56,210 bases of DNA from an uncultured Collinsella sp. (GCA_900541015.1 UQIB01000016.1:1-56210), one strand, 5' to 3'. Numbered from the stretch's first letter, positions 34,585 to 43,233 are shown. Program-made: numbers and translations. The notes: generated by a model not told the origin, from the sequence alone.

Positions 34585-35157
34585 ATGAAGCCGTTGTTGC
34601 TGCATGCGTGCTGTGCGCCGTGCTCGCTTGAGCCGGTCCGCCTGCTGCGCGAGGAAGGGTTTGAGCCCACAATCTGCTGGACAAACCCCAATATTCAGCC
34701 TCACGATGAATGGCAGCGGCGTTTGGACGAGCTGCGCCGGTGGTGTGCCGATGGCGACATCGAGCTTATCGAGGCGGGGGAGGACCGGAAGCGCTGGGAG
34801 GCCGGCGTGGCACCGCTGGGCGCCGATCGGCCTCGTCGCTGTCGCGCGTGCTATGCCTTGCGCTTGGCCGAGGCGTGCCGCGTGGCCCAGGAGCGCGGGT
34901 TTGAGTTTGTGGGCACGACGCTCGCCGTCTCGCCGTACCAGCTGTTCGATACCTGCAATGACGTGCTTGAGCGCTTGGCGGCGGCACATGGGCTCACCCC
35001 GGTGATTCGCGATTTTCGCCCGTATTACCCCGAGGCGACACGCCGTTCGCGCGAGCTGGGCATGTATCGGCAGAACTACTGCGGCTGCCGATTCTCGGCC
35101 GTCGAGGCGGCCATGGACCGCGCCCGCATCCGCGACGAGCGCAAAGCCGCCAAAAAG
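34585..35157 (+). CDS. queH: Epoxyqueuosine reductase QueH
   Basis: The last step of tRNA queuosine synthesis, reducing epoxyqueuosine to queuosine; QueH is the non-orthologous substitute for QueG and carries a [4Fe-4S] cluster. All signature cysteines are present: HACCAPC (Cys9, Cys10, Cys13), CRACY (Cys86, Cys89) and NYCGC (Cys166, Cys168). Length, about 191 residues, is typical. The ATG at 34585 has GAGAGG eight bases before it; the ATG at 34579 is too close. queA starts 64 bases later and tgt lies 5 kb away, so three of the late queuosine genes are in one neighbourhood. The stop codon is within 35155-35160. Confidence 0.92.
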
Positions 35158-35160
35158 TAG

Positions 35161-35188
35161 TTCACTTGGGACGTCAGCCTGCTAGGAT
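35161..35188 (+). promoter_or_regulatory. Candidate queA promoter
   Basis: TTCACT (35161-35166) and TAGGAT (35183-35188, with TGC in front) are 16 bases apart. Transcription would begin near 35195, leaving a leader of about 30 bases with AAGGAG. Confidence 0.45.
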
Positions 35189-35224
35189 GTAGAGCGGACT
35201 TTAGCTATATAAGGAGTATCCGAC

Positions 35225-36442
35225 GTGTCTATGCGTACCGATGATTTTGACTACAACCTTCCTGAGGAACTGATCGCCCAGGCTCCTGCCGAGCCGCGTG
35301 ACTCCTGCCGCCTGCTGGTGGTGGATCGCAAGGGCTCCCAGGCGGGAACGCCGCTGGAGCACGGCGGTACCGTTGAGCACCGCATCTTCCGCGACATCAT
35401 CGACTATATCGAGCCGGGCGATGTGCTCGTCATCAACAAGACGCGCGTGATGCCGGCCCGCCTGATCGGTCGCAAAGCCGGCTCGGGCGGCGTGGTCGAG
35501 ACGCTGCTGCTCAAGCGCCGCGAGGATGTTGACCCGCTGGGCCATGTTTGGGAGTGTCTGGTCAAGCCGGGCAAGCGTCTGAAGCCCGGTGCTCAGATTG
35601 AGTATCGCGCCGGTGGCGCCCATGCGCCCGAGGGCGCGCCCGTGGTGCTGACGGCCGAGGTCATCGACTTTGTCACCGATAGCCGTGGCGGCCGTCTGGT
35701 GCGCTTTGAGCCGGCCGGTTGCAATGCTGCCGGCGAGCCGCGCACGCTCGACGAGGCCATCCACGCCGCCGGTCACGTGCCGCTGCCGCCCTACATTACC
35801 GATTACGAAGGCGATCCCGAGAAGTACCAGACCGTCTACGCCATGAAGGAGGAGCACTCGGCTGCCGCTCCTACGGCGGGTCTGCACTTCACGCCCGAGC
35901 TCATGGCCGCTATCGAGGCCAAGGGTGCGAAGTTTGCTGCCGTCGAGCTCGAAGTGGGCATCGATACTTTCCGTCTGGTGGAGGAGGACGATCCCACGCA
36001 GCATGTGATGCACACCGAGCGCTACCACGTGTCGCAGGAAGTTGTCGACGCCGTGCATAAGGCGAAGGCCGAGGGCCATCGTGTGATCGCCGTCGGTACC
36101 ACGGCGGTGCGCTCGCTCGAGAGCGCGTTTGACGCCGATGCGCCGGTGTCCGATCCGGCCGTGACGGCGCGCTATTTTGAGGGCCGCGAGGACGGCGCCG
36201 ACACGCTCGGCCGCGGCGACATCGTGGTGCGCGAGAACGCGACAACGCAGCTCTACCTTATGCCCGGCTCGACCTATCACGTGGTCGATGCGCTGATCAC
36301 GAACTTCCACGTGCCGCGCTCCACGCTCATGATGCTCGTGAGCGCGCTTGCCACCCGCGACCAGATCATGGATGCCTACGCCGCCGCCATCGAGGAGCGC
36401 TACCGCTTCTTCAGCTTTGGCGACGCAATGCTCATTCTCTAG
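35225..36442 (+). CDS. queA: tRNA preQ1(34) S-adenosylmethionine ribosyltransferase-isomerase QueA
   Basis: 405 residues. QueA moves the ribosyl group of SAM to preQ1 at position 34 of tRNA, giving epoxyqueuosine. The N-terminus reads FDYNLPEELIAQAPAEPRDS, the usual QueA opening, and the late TNFHVPRSTLMMLVSALA block is also diagnostic. It is longer than many family members (about 340-350) because of expanded loops. I take the GTG at 35225 as start since AAGGAG is eight bases before it; ATG at 35231 would be 14 bases away. It sits between QueH and, further on, Tgt. The structured element A1 starts directly after its stop codon. Confidence 0.95.
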   Translation: MSMRTDDFDYNLPEELIAQAPAEPRDSCRLLVVDRKGSQAGTPLEHGGTVEHRIFRDIIDYIEPGDVLVINKTRVMPARLIGRKAGSGGVVETLLLKRREDVDPLGHVWECLVKPGKRLKPGAQIEYRAGGAHAPEGAPVVLTAEVIDFVTDSRGGRLVRFEPAGCNAAGEPRTLDEAIHAAGHVPLPPYITDYEGDPEKYQTVYAMKEEHSAAAPTAGLHFTPELMAAIEAKGAKFAAVELEVGIDTFRLVEEDDPTQHVMHTERYHVSQEVVDAVHKAKAEGHRVIAVGTTAVRSLESAFDADAPVSDPAVTARYFEGREDGADTLGRGDIVVRENATTQLYLMPGSTYHVVDALITNFHVPRSTLMMLVSALATRDQIMDAYAAAIEERYRFFSFGDAMLIL

Positions 36443-36612
36443 GTTACGCGGTTCTACGAACCGCGTAACGGCTCGACGCTGCAAACGTCCCTAAGCGGCA
36501 ATCTGACGTTCAATCGTCGGGCATGACCAGAAGGTCAATGCCCTCCTCTTTCACGTCACCTTGCTCGCTTAGGGGCGTTTTCGCTGACTTCGCCAAAACA
36601 TCGGCGTCGCCG
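36443..36612 (+). repeat. Structured intergenic element A, copy 1
   Basis: Three nested or successive stems: GTTACGCGGTTC/GAACCGCGTAAC (36443-36469); AAACGTCCCTAAGCG with CGCTTAGGGGCGTTT (about 36483-36581); and inside it GGGCATGACC-AGAA-GGTC-A-ATGCCC (36519-36543). The copy at 39687 has different bases in each stem yet keeps the pairing. It starts at the base after the queA stop codon. Confidence 0.75.
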
Positions 36613-36617
36613 TTGTT

Positions 36618-36664
36618 GGCACTTGGGGACGTTCCTTTTGTGCCGGCACCTGGGGACACTCCTT
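36618..36664. repeat. 47-bp GGGGAC repeat, copy 1
   Basis: Begins GGCACTTGGGGACGTTCC, centre TGCCGGCACC, end GGGGACACTCCTT. Other copies at 39918-39964 and 52351-52397. Confidence 0.75.
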
Positions 36665-36717
36665 ATGTCAAGAGATTGGTGCAAGAGGGATAGATTGCCT
36701 TGCATCAATCTAATAAG

Positions 36718-36779
36718 TTGCGGTGAGATAGTTCTTGAATTGGCTTTTTGAGGGCTAAACAGGAACTATCTCACCGCAA
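36718..36779. repeat. Hairpin repeat B, copy 1 (likely terminator)
   Basis: TTGCGGTGAGATAGTTC (36718-36734) and its exact complement (36763-36779) form a 17-bp stem between the convergent queA and coiled-coil genes. Related copies at 42295 and 45569 show compensatory changes. Confidence 0.8.
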
Positions 36780-36807
36780 TTGCGTTGAGCGTTTTTTGGC
36801 AGCTGGT

Positions 36808-38589
36808 TTACTTGCTCGCGAACAGCCAGACTAGGATGATCACCAGGATTGCGGCGACGATGCAGACGATGGCGCCGGTGAATTTGATTCGTGAGTCGCG
36901 GGTACGCTCGCGCACCGCGTCCTCGGTGGCCTCGAGCTGGGCGACTTCTCGCTCGGTCTCGGCGTGTTCGGCTTTGTCTCGGGCCAAGGATCCTGCAAGC
37001 GACTCAGTGATCTCTGGGTGGTCGTGCACTTCGGTCGCCTGTTCGATAATCGACTGCGCATGCGCGGCATCTGCTTGGGCGTTGGCGATGCTCTGCTCTT
37101 GGTCGCGGCGTGCCTTGTCCTCGGCAGCGATCTTCTCGCGCAGTTCGCGCTGGCGCGTCGCGGCGGCGGTCTTCGCCGTCTGCAGCTCGTCGCGCGCGGC
37201 ATCGGCCTCGGTCGTCACGGCTTGGTGCGCGCGTTTTGCGTCGGCGATGGGGGCTTGCGCCTGCTCGACGGCCTGCTCGGCTGCGGCAAGCGAGTGCTCA
37301 AGGTCGGCGGTGATGCGCGGGACATCTTCTTCGGCTTTACGCAGGGCATCTGCCGTGTCGGAGATCTGCATCGAGAGCTCGCTGGTGCGCACCGTATAGT
37401 TGGCGGGATTTGCCGAGGGATTGCGTTGCAGCTCGGCATACTCATGGCGCAGCGTCTCGAGCTGGGCGCGCGTGGCGTCGACGGTTTGTTGTGCGGCGGC
37501 AATGCCGGCGTCTCGCTCGGCCTTCACCTTGTCGCGGATGCGCTTGGAATCCTCAAGACGTCGAACGAGGCGGTTGCCGGTCTCGCACGAGCTCGCCTCG
37601 CGGGCCTCCACGGCGTCGAGCGCGGCCTTCAGGCGGAGCTCAGTCGCGTCATCCTCTGTCTTCATTTGTTCGAACTGACCCTTGAGCTCTGTCGCTTTGG
37701 CGGCGTGGGCATCACGGTCAATCTCGGCTGCCGCAGCGGTCTTTTGCGCTGTGGCGATCGCCTGGCGCTGGTCGGCGACGATCTGGTCGTAGCGGCCTGC
37801 GATATCCTGGCGCGTCTCGAGTTCCTCGGCCTGGTCGGCGATGCGCTGCTCAAGCTCGGCTAAATGGGCGCGGGCATCGGCGAGTGCTTTCTTGGCGGCG
37901 TTCATCTCGCGCATGGCCGACGCGCCCTGGGCGATAAAAGTGCCCACGGCGTTAGCGGTATTTGAGACGGCGCTCCCCAGGTCGCGGTTCGTGGCGGGGG
38001 TGTGCGAGGTGGTCGGGTGTACGGCCTCGGCGGCATTCGTATCGGCAGTCTGCGGCGCGGCGATATTGCCGGTGCCGCCCTCGATCACGGAAAAGCCCGC
38101 TGCGTGCGGATCGACCGCGTCGGCGCCGATCGTGGGGTGCTCGAGTTGCAGGAACGAGGGCATGGTGCTGCCCTGGTCGGCAACCGGGGTCTCGCCGGGC
38201 ACAAACGTCGAGGCGGCCTCGGCGGCTTCCTCTTCCTCGGCGTCGACATCGGCATCGGCGACGGCGTCCTTCATCGCTTTGACGGCATCCATCATAGAGT
38301 CCATAACGGCGTCGAGCTCTTCTTCCGAAGACACCTCGATGGGGCCCGCTGCTTGCGGAGCGTTCTCGGCCTTGGGCTCAGTATCGTTCGGGTTCGGCTG
38401 CTCTAGCTGCTCTTCTTTGTCTTGCTCTGCGGCGACATTTGCGTCTGCGGCCTCGTTTGCGGCGGCAGGAGCCTCCTCGACAGCAGCATCAATGCCGCCA
38501 TCGCTGCTGGTAGAAGTATCGCAGTCGTCAATGGTGTCTGCGGAATCATCAATATGCTGTTGAGTCTGGGGGTCCAGCTCGTCTGTCAT
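36808..38589 (-). CDS. Tail-anchored coiled-coil protein
   Basis: 593 residues. An acidic, low-complexity N-terminal third (1-about 195: DELDPQTQQHIDD, EEEEAAEAAS) is followed by a long coiled coil (about 215-560) rich in Ala, Glu, Arg and Lys with heptad patterns such as ADQAEELETRQDIAGRYDQ, and ends in one membrane helix (about 572-590, GAIVCIVAAILVIILVWLF) with a SK tail. There is no signal peptide, so the coiled coil should be cytoplasmic and the tail in the membrane. GAGGAG lies nine bases before the ATG at 38589. Such proteins can act as membrane-tethered scaffolds or in cell-shape control; no family is recognised. Confidence 0.8.
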   Translation of the reverse strand: MTDELDPQTQQHIDDSADTIDDCDTSTSSDGGIDAAVEEAPAAANEAADANVAAEQDKEEQLEQPNPNDTEPKAENAPQAAGPIEVSSEEELDAVMDSMMDAVKAMKDAVADADVDAEEEEAAEAASTFVPGETPVADQGSTMPSFLQLEHPTIGADAVDPHAAGFSVIEGGTGNIAAPQTADTNAAEAVHPTTSHTPATNRDLGSAVSNTANAVGTFIAQGASAMREMNAAKKALADARAHLAELEQRIADQAEELETRQDIAGRYDQIVADQRQAIATAQKTAAAAEIDRDAHAAKATELKGQFEQMKTEDDATELRLKAALDAVEAREASSCETGNRLVRRLEDSKRIRDKVKAERDAGIAAAQQTVDATRAQLETLRHEYAELQRNPSANPANYTVRTSELSMQISDTADALRKAEEDVPRITADLEHSLAAAEQAVEQAQAPIADAKRAHQAVTTEADAARDELQTAKTAAATRQRELREKIAAEDKARRDQEQSIANAQADAAHAQSIIEQATEVHDHPEITESLAGSLARDKAEHAETEREVAQLEATEDAVRERTRDSRIKFTGAIVCIVAAILVIILVWLFASK

Positions 38590-38883
38590 AGGCATGTGCT
38601 CCTCATCGTTGTTTGTCACCCTATGATAAAGTCTCGCGCCGACATCCCGCGCGCCGCAGCAAAGTTTCAAAACGTGTTCGATGGCTCGCGTCGATAGCAA
38701 AAACTCGGCCACTTTATCCAGTTTGTACTTGACAATCCCTTCGCCGAAAGACGTTGCGCCGTTCGCCTACCGAAGCCTTTTCTATTCACTTGAACCCGCT
38801 AAAGTTGCATGTCAGCTTTTGGCGCGTTCATTTGGATACGCGCAGTCGGCGGGTGCGCCCGTCGTGATTTGAAAGGACTTCGT
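38590..38883. other. Divergent promoter region
   Basis: Between the coiled-coil gene and the dehydrogenase gene. Minus-strand TATCAT (around 38622-38627) may be a -10 box for the coiled-coil gene. TTGACA occurs on the plus strand near 38739, without a matching -10. No gene seen. Confidence 0.5.
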
Positions 38884-39684
38884 ATGGGACTTTTCACTGG
38901 TAAGACCGTGATCGTCACCGGCGGCGGCAAGGCCACGCTTAAGGACGGCTCTGCTGGCTCCATCGGCTACGGCATCGATATCGCTTTTGCCAAGGAGGGC
39001 GCGAATCTCGTTATCACCGGTCGCAACGTCGCCAAGCTCGAGGCTGCCAAGGAGTCTCTTGAGGCCGAGTACGGCGTCAAGGTTCTGCCTGTTCAGGCCG
39101 ATGTCTCGGCTGGTCAGGACAACGAGGCCGTCGTCCAGAACGTTATCGACAAGGCGATTGAGGAGTTCGGTCGCATCGACGCCGTCGTCAACAACGCTCA
39201 GGCCAGCGCCTCGGGTGTGACCATCGCCGAACACACTATGGACCAGTTTAACCTGGCCATTTACTCTGGTCTGTATGCCACCTACCTGTACATGCAGAAG
39301 GCCTATCCGCACCTGAAGGAGACCAAGGGCTCCGTGGTCAACTTTGCCTCGGGCGCCGGCCTGTTTGGCAACTACGGCCAGTGCAGCTATGCTGCCGCCA
39401 AGGAGGGCATCCGCGGCCTGACCCGCGTTGCCGCCAACGAGTGGGGCAAGGACGGCATCAACGTCAACATCGTGTGCCCGCTTGCCTGGACTGCTGCGCT
39501 CGAGAACTTCCAGGATGCCTACCCTGAGGCGTTCAAGGCCAACGTCCACATGCCGCCGGCGGGCCACTACGGCGACGTCGAGAAGGAGATCGGCCGCGTG
39601 GTCGTTCAGCTCTGCGGCCCCGACTTTAAATATATGAACGGCGAGACCGTCACCCTCGAGGGTGGCATGGGCCAGCGGCCTTAG
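38884..39684 (+). CDS. Short-chain dehydrogenase, probable 12-alpha-hydroxysteroid dehydrogenase
   Basis: 266 residues of the classical SDR fold. Catalytic Ser156 (NFASGAG), Tyr169 and Lys173 (SYAAAK) are present, as is NNAQ at 103-106. TGRN at 45-48 places Arg after strand 2, favouring NADP(H). From memory, characterised gut 12-alpha-hydroxysteroid dehydrogenases share the MGxFxGK start, QASASG, IYSGLYAT, SGAGLFGN-GQCSYAAAKEG and the TLEGGMGQRP ending, all found here. It should oxidise or reduce the 12-hydroxyl of cholate-type bile acids. Unusually, the Gly-rich cofactor loop carries about eight extra residues (TGGGKATLKDGSAGSIGYG). AAAGGA lies before the ATG. Single gene; element A2 follows its stop. 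Confidence 0.8.
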   Translation: MGLFTGKTVIVTGGGKATLKDGSAGSIGYGIDIAFAKEGANLVITGRNVAKLEAAKESLEAEYGVKVLPVQADVSAGQDNEAVVQNVIDKAIEEFGRIDAVVNNAQASASGVTIAEHTMDQFNLAIYSGLYATYLYMQKAYPHLKETKGSVVNFASGAGLFGNYGQCSYAAAKEGIRGLTRVAANEWGKDGINVNIVCPLAWTAALENFQDAYPEAFKANVHMPPAGHYGDVEKEIGRVVVQLCGPDFKYMNGETVTLEGGMGQRP

Positions 39685-39686
39685 GG

Positions 39687-39866
39687 GTTACGGCGTTTTA
39701 CCAAACGCCGTAACGGGCCGACGCTGCGCGGTCACCAGAGCGACAATTTGTCATTCAAAGAGGGCGGCATGACCAGAAGGTCTATGCCGCCCATTTTCAT
39801 GCCAACTTGTTCGCTCTGGCGACCGCTCGCTGACGTTGCCAGAGCATCGGCGTTGCCTTTGTTGAT
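39687..39866 (+). repeat. Structured intergenic element A, copy 2
   Basis: Stems GTTACGGCGTTT/AAACGCCGTAAC (39687-39714); GCGGTCACCAGAGCGA with TCGCTCTGGCGACCGC; and GGGCGGCATGACC-AGAA-GGTC-T-ATGCCGCCC. It starts two bases after the dehydrogenase stop codon and is the covarying partner of 36443-36612. Confidence 0.75.
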
Positions 39867-39867
39867 G

Positions 39868-40026
39868 TAGTCGTTGGGGACGTTCTTAAATGACTAGTCG
39901 AAGGGGACACTCTTGCCGGCGCTTGGGGACAGTCCCTGAGTGCCGGCAGATTGGGACACTCCTTTGTAAGATGGCGCTGAAGACTGTCCCCGACGACTAG
40001 TCGTTTAAGAACGTCCCTAATGACTA
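39868..40026. repeat. 33-bp inverted repeat element
   Basis: Left arm 39868-39900 (TAGTCGTTGGGGACGTTC...) and right arm 39994-40026 (CGACTAGTCGTTTAAGAA...) are reverse complements except for three positions. The 93 bases between hold a copy of the 47-bp GGGGAC repeat. Confidence 0.75.
39918..39964. repeat. 47-bp GGGGAC repeat, copy 2
   Basis: GGCGCTTGGGGACAGTCCC then TGCCGGCAG and GGGACACTCCTT; aligned without gaps to the copies at 36618 and 52351. Confidence 0.7.
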
Positions 40027-40078
40027 TGACCCCTTTGCGCCAGTTTCTGTCGAGTCGGTGCTTCTTGCGGGTTGCCCG

Positions 40079-40084
40079 TATAAT
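40079..40084 (+). promoter_or_regulatory. tgt promoter -10 box
   Basis: Perfect TATAAT, flanked by TTGCGGGTT (from 40065) and GAACCGCAA (ending near 40105), which form an imperfect palindrome around it. No strong -35 box. Confidence 0.5.
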
Positions 40085-40093
40085 GGTTTGCGT

Positions 40094-40121
40094 ATGAACC
40101 GCAACCAAGGAGTTCCAGTTT

Positions 40122-40141
<20 letters not shown>
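40094..40141 (+). CDS. Possible 15-codon leader peptide overlapping tgt
   Basis: ATG at 40094, nine bases after TATAAT, opens MNRNQGVPVYGPEPF and a TAA at 40139-40141. The frame overlaps the tgt start. It contains two AAC and one TAT codon, read by tRNAs that receive queuosine. It may be chance; there is no ribosome-binding site and it would be leaderless. Confidence 0.25.
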
Positions 40142-41261
<1,120 letters not shown>

Positions 41262-41409
41262 GAGCTGCGGGCGTGCTTGTGGGGGCGTTCGCGCGGTGTC
41301 GAGATCGTGTGCCAATCGACCGCGCGCAACCGGCGCCGGCCATCGCATGCGCCGGCATCGGTTGCGCAACCGCTGACCGATAGCTTGCAAGCGCTTGATG
41401 CATCGTGGG

Positions 41410-41415
41410 TACCAT
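41410..41415 (+). promoter_or_regulatory. Candidate -10 box of the LOG gene
   Basis: TACCAT with TTGCAA 19 bases upstream. It lies before the terminator-like hairpin, so the hairpin would be in the leader. Confidence 0.35.
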
Positions 41416-41432
41416 ACCGAATGGTTGATGTT

Positions 41433-41480
41433 CGGGCGGGTGTTTGGCGCATGGCGTCGACCCCGCCCGTTTTCTTTTTC
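41433..41480 (+). terminator. Terminator-like hairpin in front of the LOG gene
   Basis: CGGGCGGG (41433-41440) pairs with CCCGCCCG (41462-41469), followed by TTTTCTTTTTC. It sits only five bases before TAGGAG of the next gene. It may be the tgt terminator or an attenuator. Confidence 0.8.
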
Positions 41481-41495
41481 TCGATAGGAGTACCC

Positions 41496-42254
41496 ATGAT
41501 TAAGAACGAGAATGTCGAGGGCGAGCCTGCCTACGACGAGACGTACCGCCGCGGTCCCGTGGTCATGCGCGGCCCCATGATTCCTAAGGACAACACCTAC
41601 GCTAACCTGCTGGCGCCCGAGGACTCGACCGACTGGCTGCATGCCGACCCCTGGCGCGTACTGCGCATTCAGGCAGAGTTTGTCGATGGCTTTGGCGCGC
41701 TGGCCGAGCTTGGACCTGCGGTGACCATCTTCGGTAGCGCCCGCACGCCCAAGACCGATCCGCTCTACAAGGCGGCGCGCACGGTCGGGCGCAAGATTGC
41801 CCAGCGCGGCGTGGCGGTTATCACCGGTGGCGGCCCCGGCATCATGGAAGCGGCCAACAGGGGAGCGGCAAGTGTCAACGGCAAGTCAGTTGGCCTGGGC
41901 ATTGAATTGCCGCACGAGCATGGGCTCAATAAATACGTGAACCTCGGCATGGACTTCCGTTACTTCTTTGTGCGCAAGACCATGTTCGTCAAATACAGCT
42001 CGGGCGCCATCGTGTTTCCCGGAGGTTTTGGCACGCTCGACGAAATGTTCGAGGTGCTCACGCTGGTGCAGACACACAAGGTCAAGCGCATGCCGCTCGT
42101 TTTGGTGGGCACCGAGTACTGGCAGGGCCTATTCGACTGGCTTAACGGTCCGGTGATGGACGCCGGTATGATCAGCCCGCTCGATCCGGAGCTGGTGCAT
42201 ATCACCGACGACCTCAACGAGGCCGTCGACATCGCCCTGAGCGGGCTGATGTAG
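41496..42254 (+). CDS. LOG family protein (TIGR00730-like)
   Basis: 252 residues with a Rossmann fold. GGGPGIMEAANRG (about 111-123) and PGGFGTLDE (about 175-183) are the phosphoribohydrolase motifs of LOG proteins, which release free cytokinin-like bases or hydrolyse nucleoside monophosphates. The N-terminal 60 residues are an extension over the minimal family. The ATG at 41496 follows TAGGAG by five bases. An in-frame ATG at 41421 could give a longer product. A terminator-like hairpin lies just upstream. The physiological substrate in bacteria is often unclear. Confidence 0.88.
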   Translation: MIKNENVEGEPAYDETYRRGPVVMRGPMIPKDNTYANLLAPEDSTDWLHADPWRVLRIQAEFVDGFGALAELGPAVTIFGSARTPKTDPLYKAARTVGRKIAQRGVAVITGGGPGIMEAANRGAASVNGKSVGLGIELPHEHGLNKYVNLGMDFRYFFVRKTMFVKYSSGAIVFPGGFGTLDEMFEVLTLVQTHKVKRMPLVLVGTEYWQGLFDWLNGPVMDAGMISPLDPELVHITDDLNEAVDIALSGLM

Positions 42255-42294
42255 GGTAGCTAAAATGGGACAGGCTAAATGAACTGCTTCTAAG

Positions 42295-42357
42295 TTGCGG
42301 TGGAATAGGGATTGATTTGCGGCTGATAAGCCAAAAACAGTCCCTATTTCACCGCAA
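42295..42357. repeat. Hairpin repeat B, copy 2 (likely terminator)
   Basis: TTGCGGTGGAATAGGGA (42295-42311) pairs with TCCCTATTTCACCGCAA (42341-42357), one G-U pair. Situated between the convergent LOG and DegV genes. Confidence 0.8.
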
Positions 42358-42372
42358 GTGGTATGGGTGGCC

Positions 42373-43233
42373 CTAGTGGATGGGCTGATAGCGGGGGCAG
42401 TAGCTGATGGCGATGGCGTCGACGCCTACGTGGGTGGCGATGGTACAGCCGATGGGGCCGGTGCCGGCGTCTACGTAGTCCTGGCCTGCGAGCGCTTGGT
42501 TGACGAGCTCCTGCTCCTCGGCAGCGCCGGTCGTGAGCACGCGAACGCTTGAGCCTGGGTGCTCGGTCAAAAATGCGAGGCAATCGGCCATGGTGTTGGC
42601 AACGATGCGCTTGGCTCCGCGGCCCTTCTTGACGGCCTTGATCTCGCCCGATTTCCACTCCGGCGAAACGGCTAGGCGAATGTTGAGCATCTGCGTGAGC
42701 TGGCCGGCGAGTTTAGGTGCGCGGCCGTTCTTAACGAGGTTTTCGAGCGTGCGGGGAATCAGCAGCAGATGGGCATCGGGCAGCGTCGCGCGGATCTGCG
42801 CTTCGGTCTCGTCCAGGCTGCGGCCGTCCTCGCGCATGGCCAGCGCGTACTCCACCAGCAGGCCCTCGGCACCCGAGCCGGTGCGCGAGTCGATGCAGCG
42901 CACATCGAGCTCGTGCGTTTCGGCCGTCAGGCTGGCGTTGGCGTAGCAGGCAGACCACTCACTGCACAGCGAGATAAAGATGGCGCTGTCGTGGCCGTCG
43001 GCGCGCACGCGGTCAAAGAGTGCCTTGAACTCACCGGCGCTCGGCTGCGAGGTGTGCGGTAGCTGCTCGGAGCCTGCCATGCGGGCGACGTACTCCTCGG
43101 CGGTAATCTGCACCTGGTCGAGCAGGTCCTCGCCTTCGATAATCACATGCAGCGGAATCACGTAAATGCCGAGCTCTTGGGCGCGGGCGGGGGAGATGTC
43201 CGACGTGGAGTCGGTTATGATGGCAAAAGACAT
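42373..43233 (-). CDS. DegV family fatty-acid-binding protein, second copy
   Basis: 286 residues. SFAIITDSTSDIS at the start, HTSQPSAGEFKALFD (about 81) and SLCSEWSACYANA are the DegV ligand-loop segments; the last 40 residues carry GPIGCTIATHVGVDA. It should bind a fatty acid for the Fak system. GAAAGG lies before the ATG at 43233; an upstream in-frame start at 43290 overlaps the promoter. It is only moderately similar to the DegV at 28050, so they probably prefer different acyl chains. A -10 box TATACT on the minus strand lies at 43290-43295. Confidence 0.9.
   Translation of the reverse strand: MSFAIITDSTSDISPARAQELGIYVIPLHVIIEGEDLLDQVQITAEEYVARMAGSEQLPHTSQPSAGEFKALFDRVRADGHDSAIFISLCSEWSACYANASLTAETHELDVRCIDSRTGSGAEGLLVEYALAMREDGRSLDETEAQIRATLPDAHLLLIPRTLENLVKNGRAPKLAGQLTQMLNIRLAVSPEWKSGEIKAVKKGRGAKRIVANTMADCLAFLTEHPGSSVRVLTTGAAEEQELVNQALAGQDYVDAGTGPIGCTIATHVGVDAIAISYCPRYQPIH

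Larger units (their letters stand above)
36443..36807. other. Gene-free region built of dispersed repeats
   Basis: The 365 bases between queA and the coiled-coil gene hold, in order, element A copy 1, the 47-bp GGGGAC repeat and hairpin B copy 1. I see no coding sequence. Confidence 0.75.
39685..40121. other. Gene-free region of repeats and the tgt promoter
   Basis: 437 bases: element A copy 2, the 33-bp inverted repeat with an inner GGGGAC unit, then the tgt promoter region. Apart from the 15-codon leader frame at 40094 no coding sequence is seen. Confidence 0.7.

Noticed and set aside
35195..35224. preQ1 riboswitch upstream of queA
   Set aside because: The leader is only about 30 bases and lacks the C-rich segment needed for the aptamer pseudoknot.
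35201..36484. 427-codon minus-strand frame
   Set aside because: Antisense to queA; no start signal.
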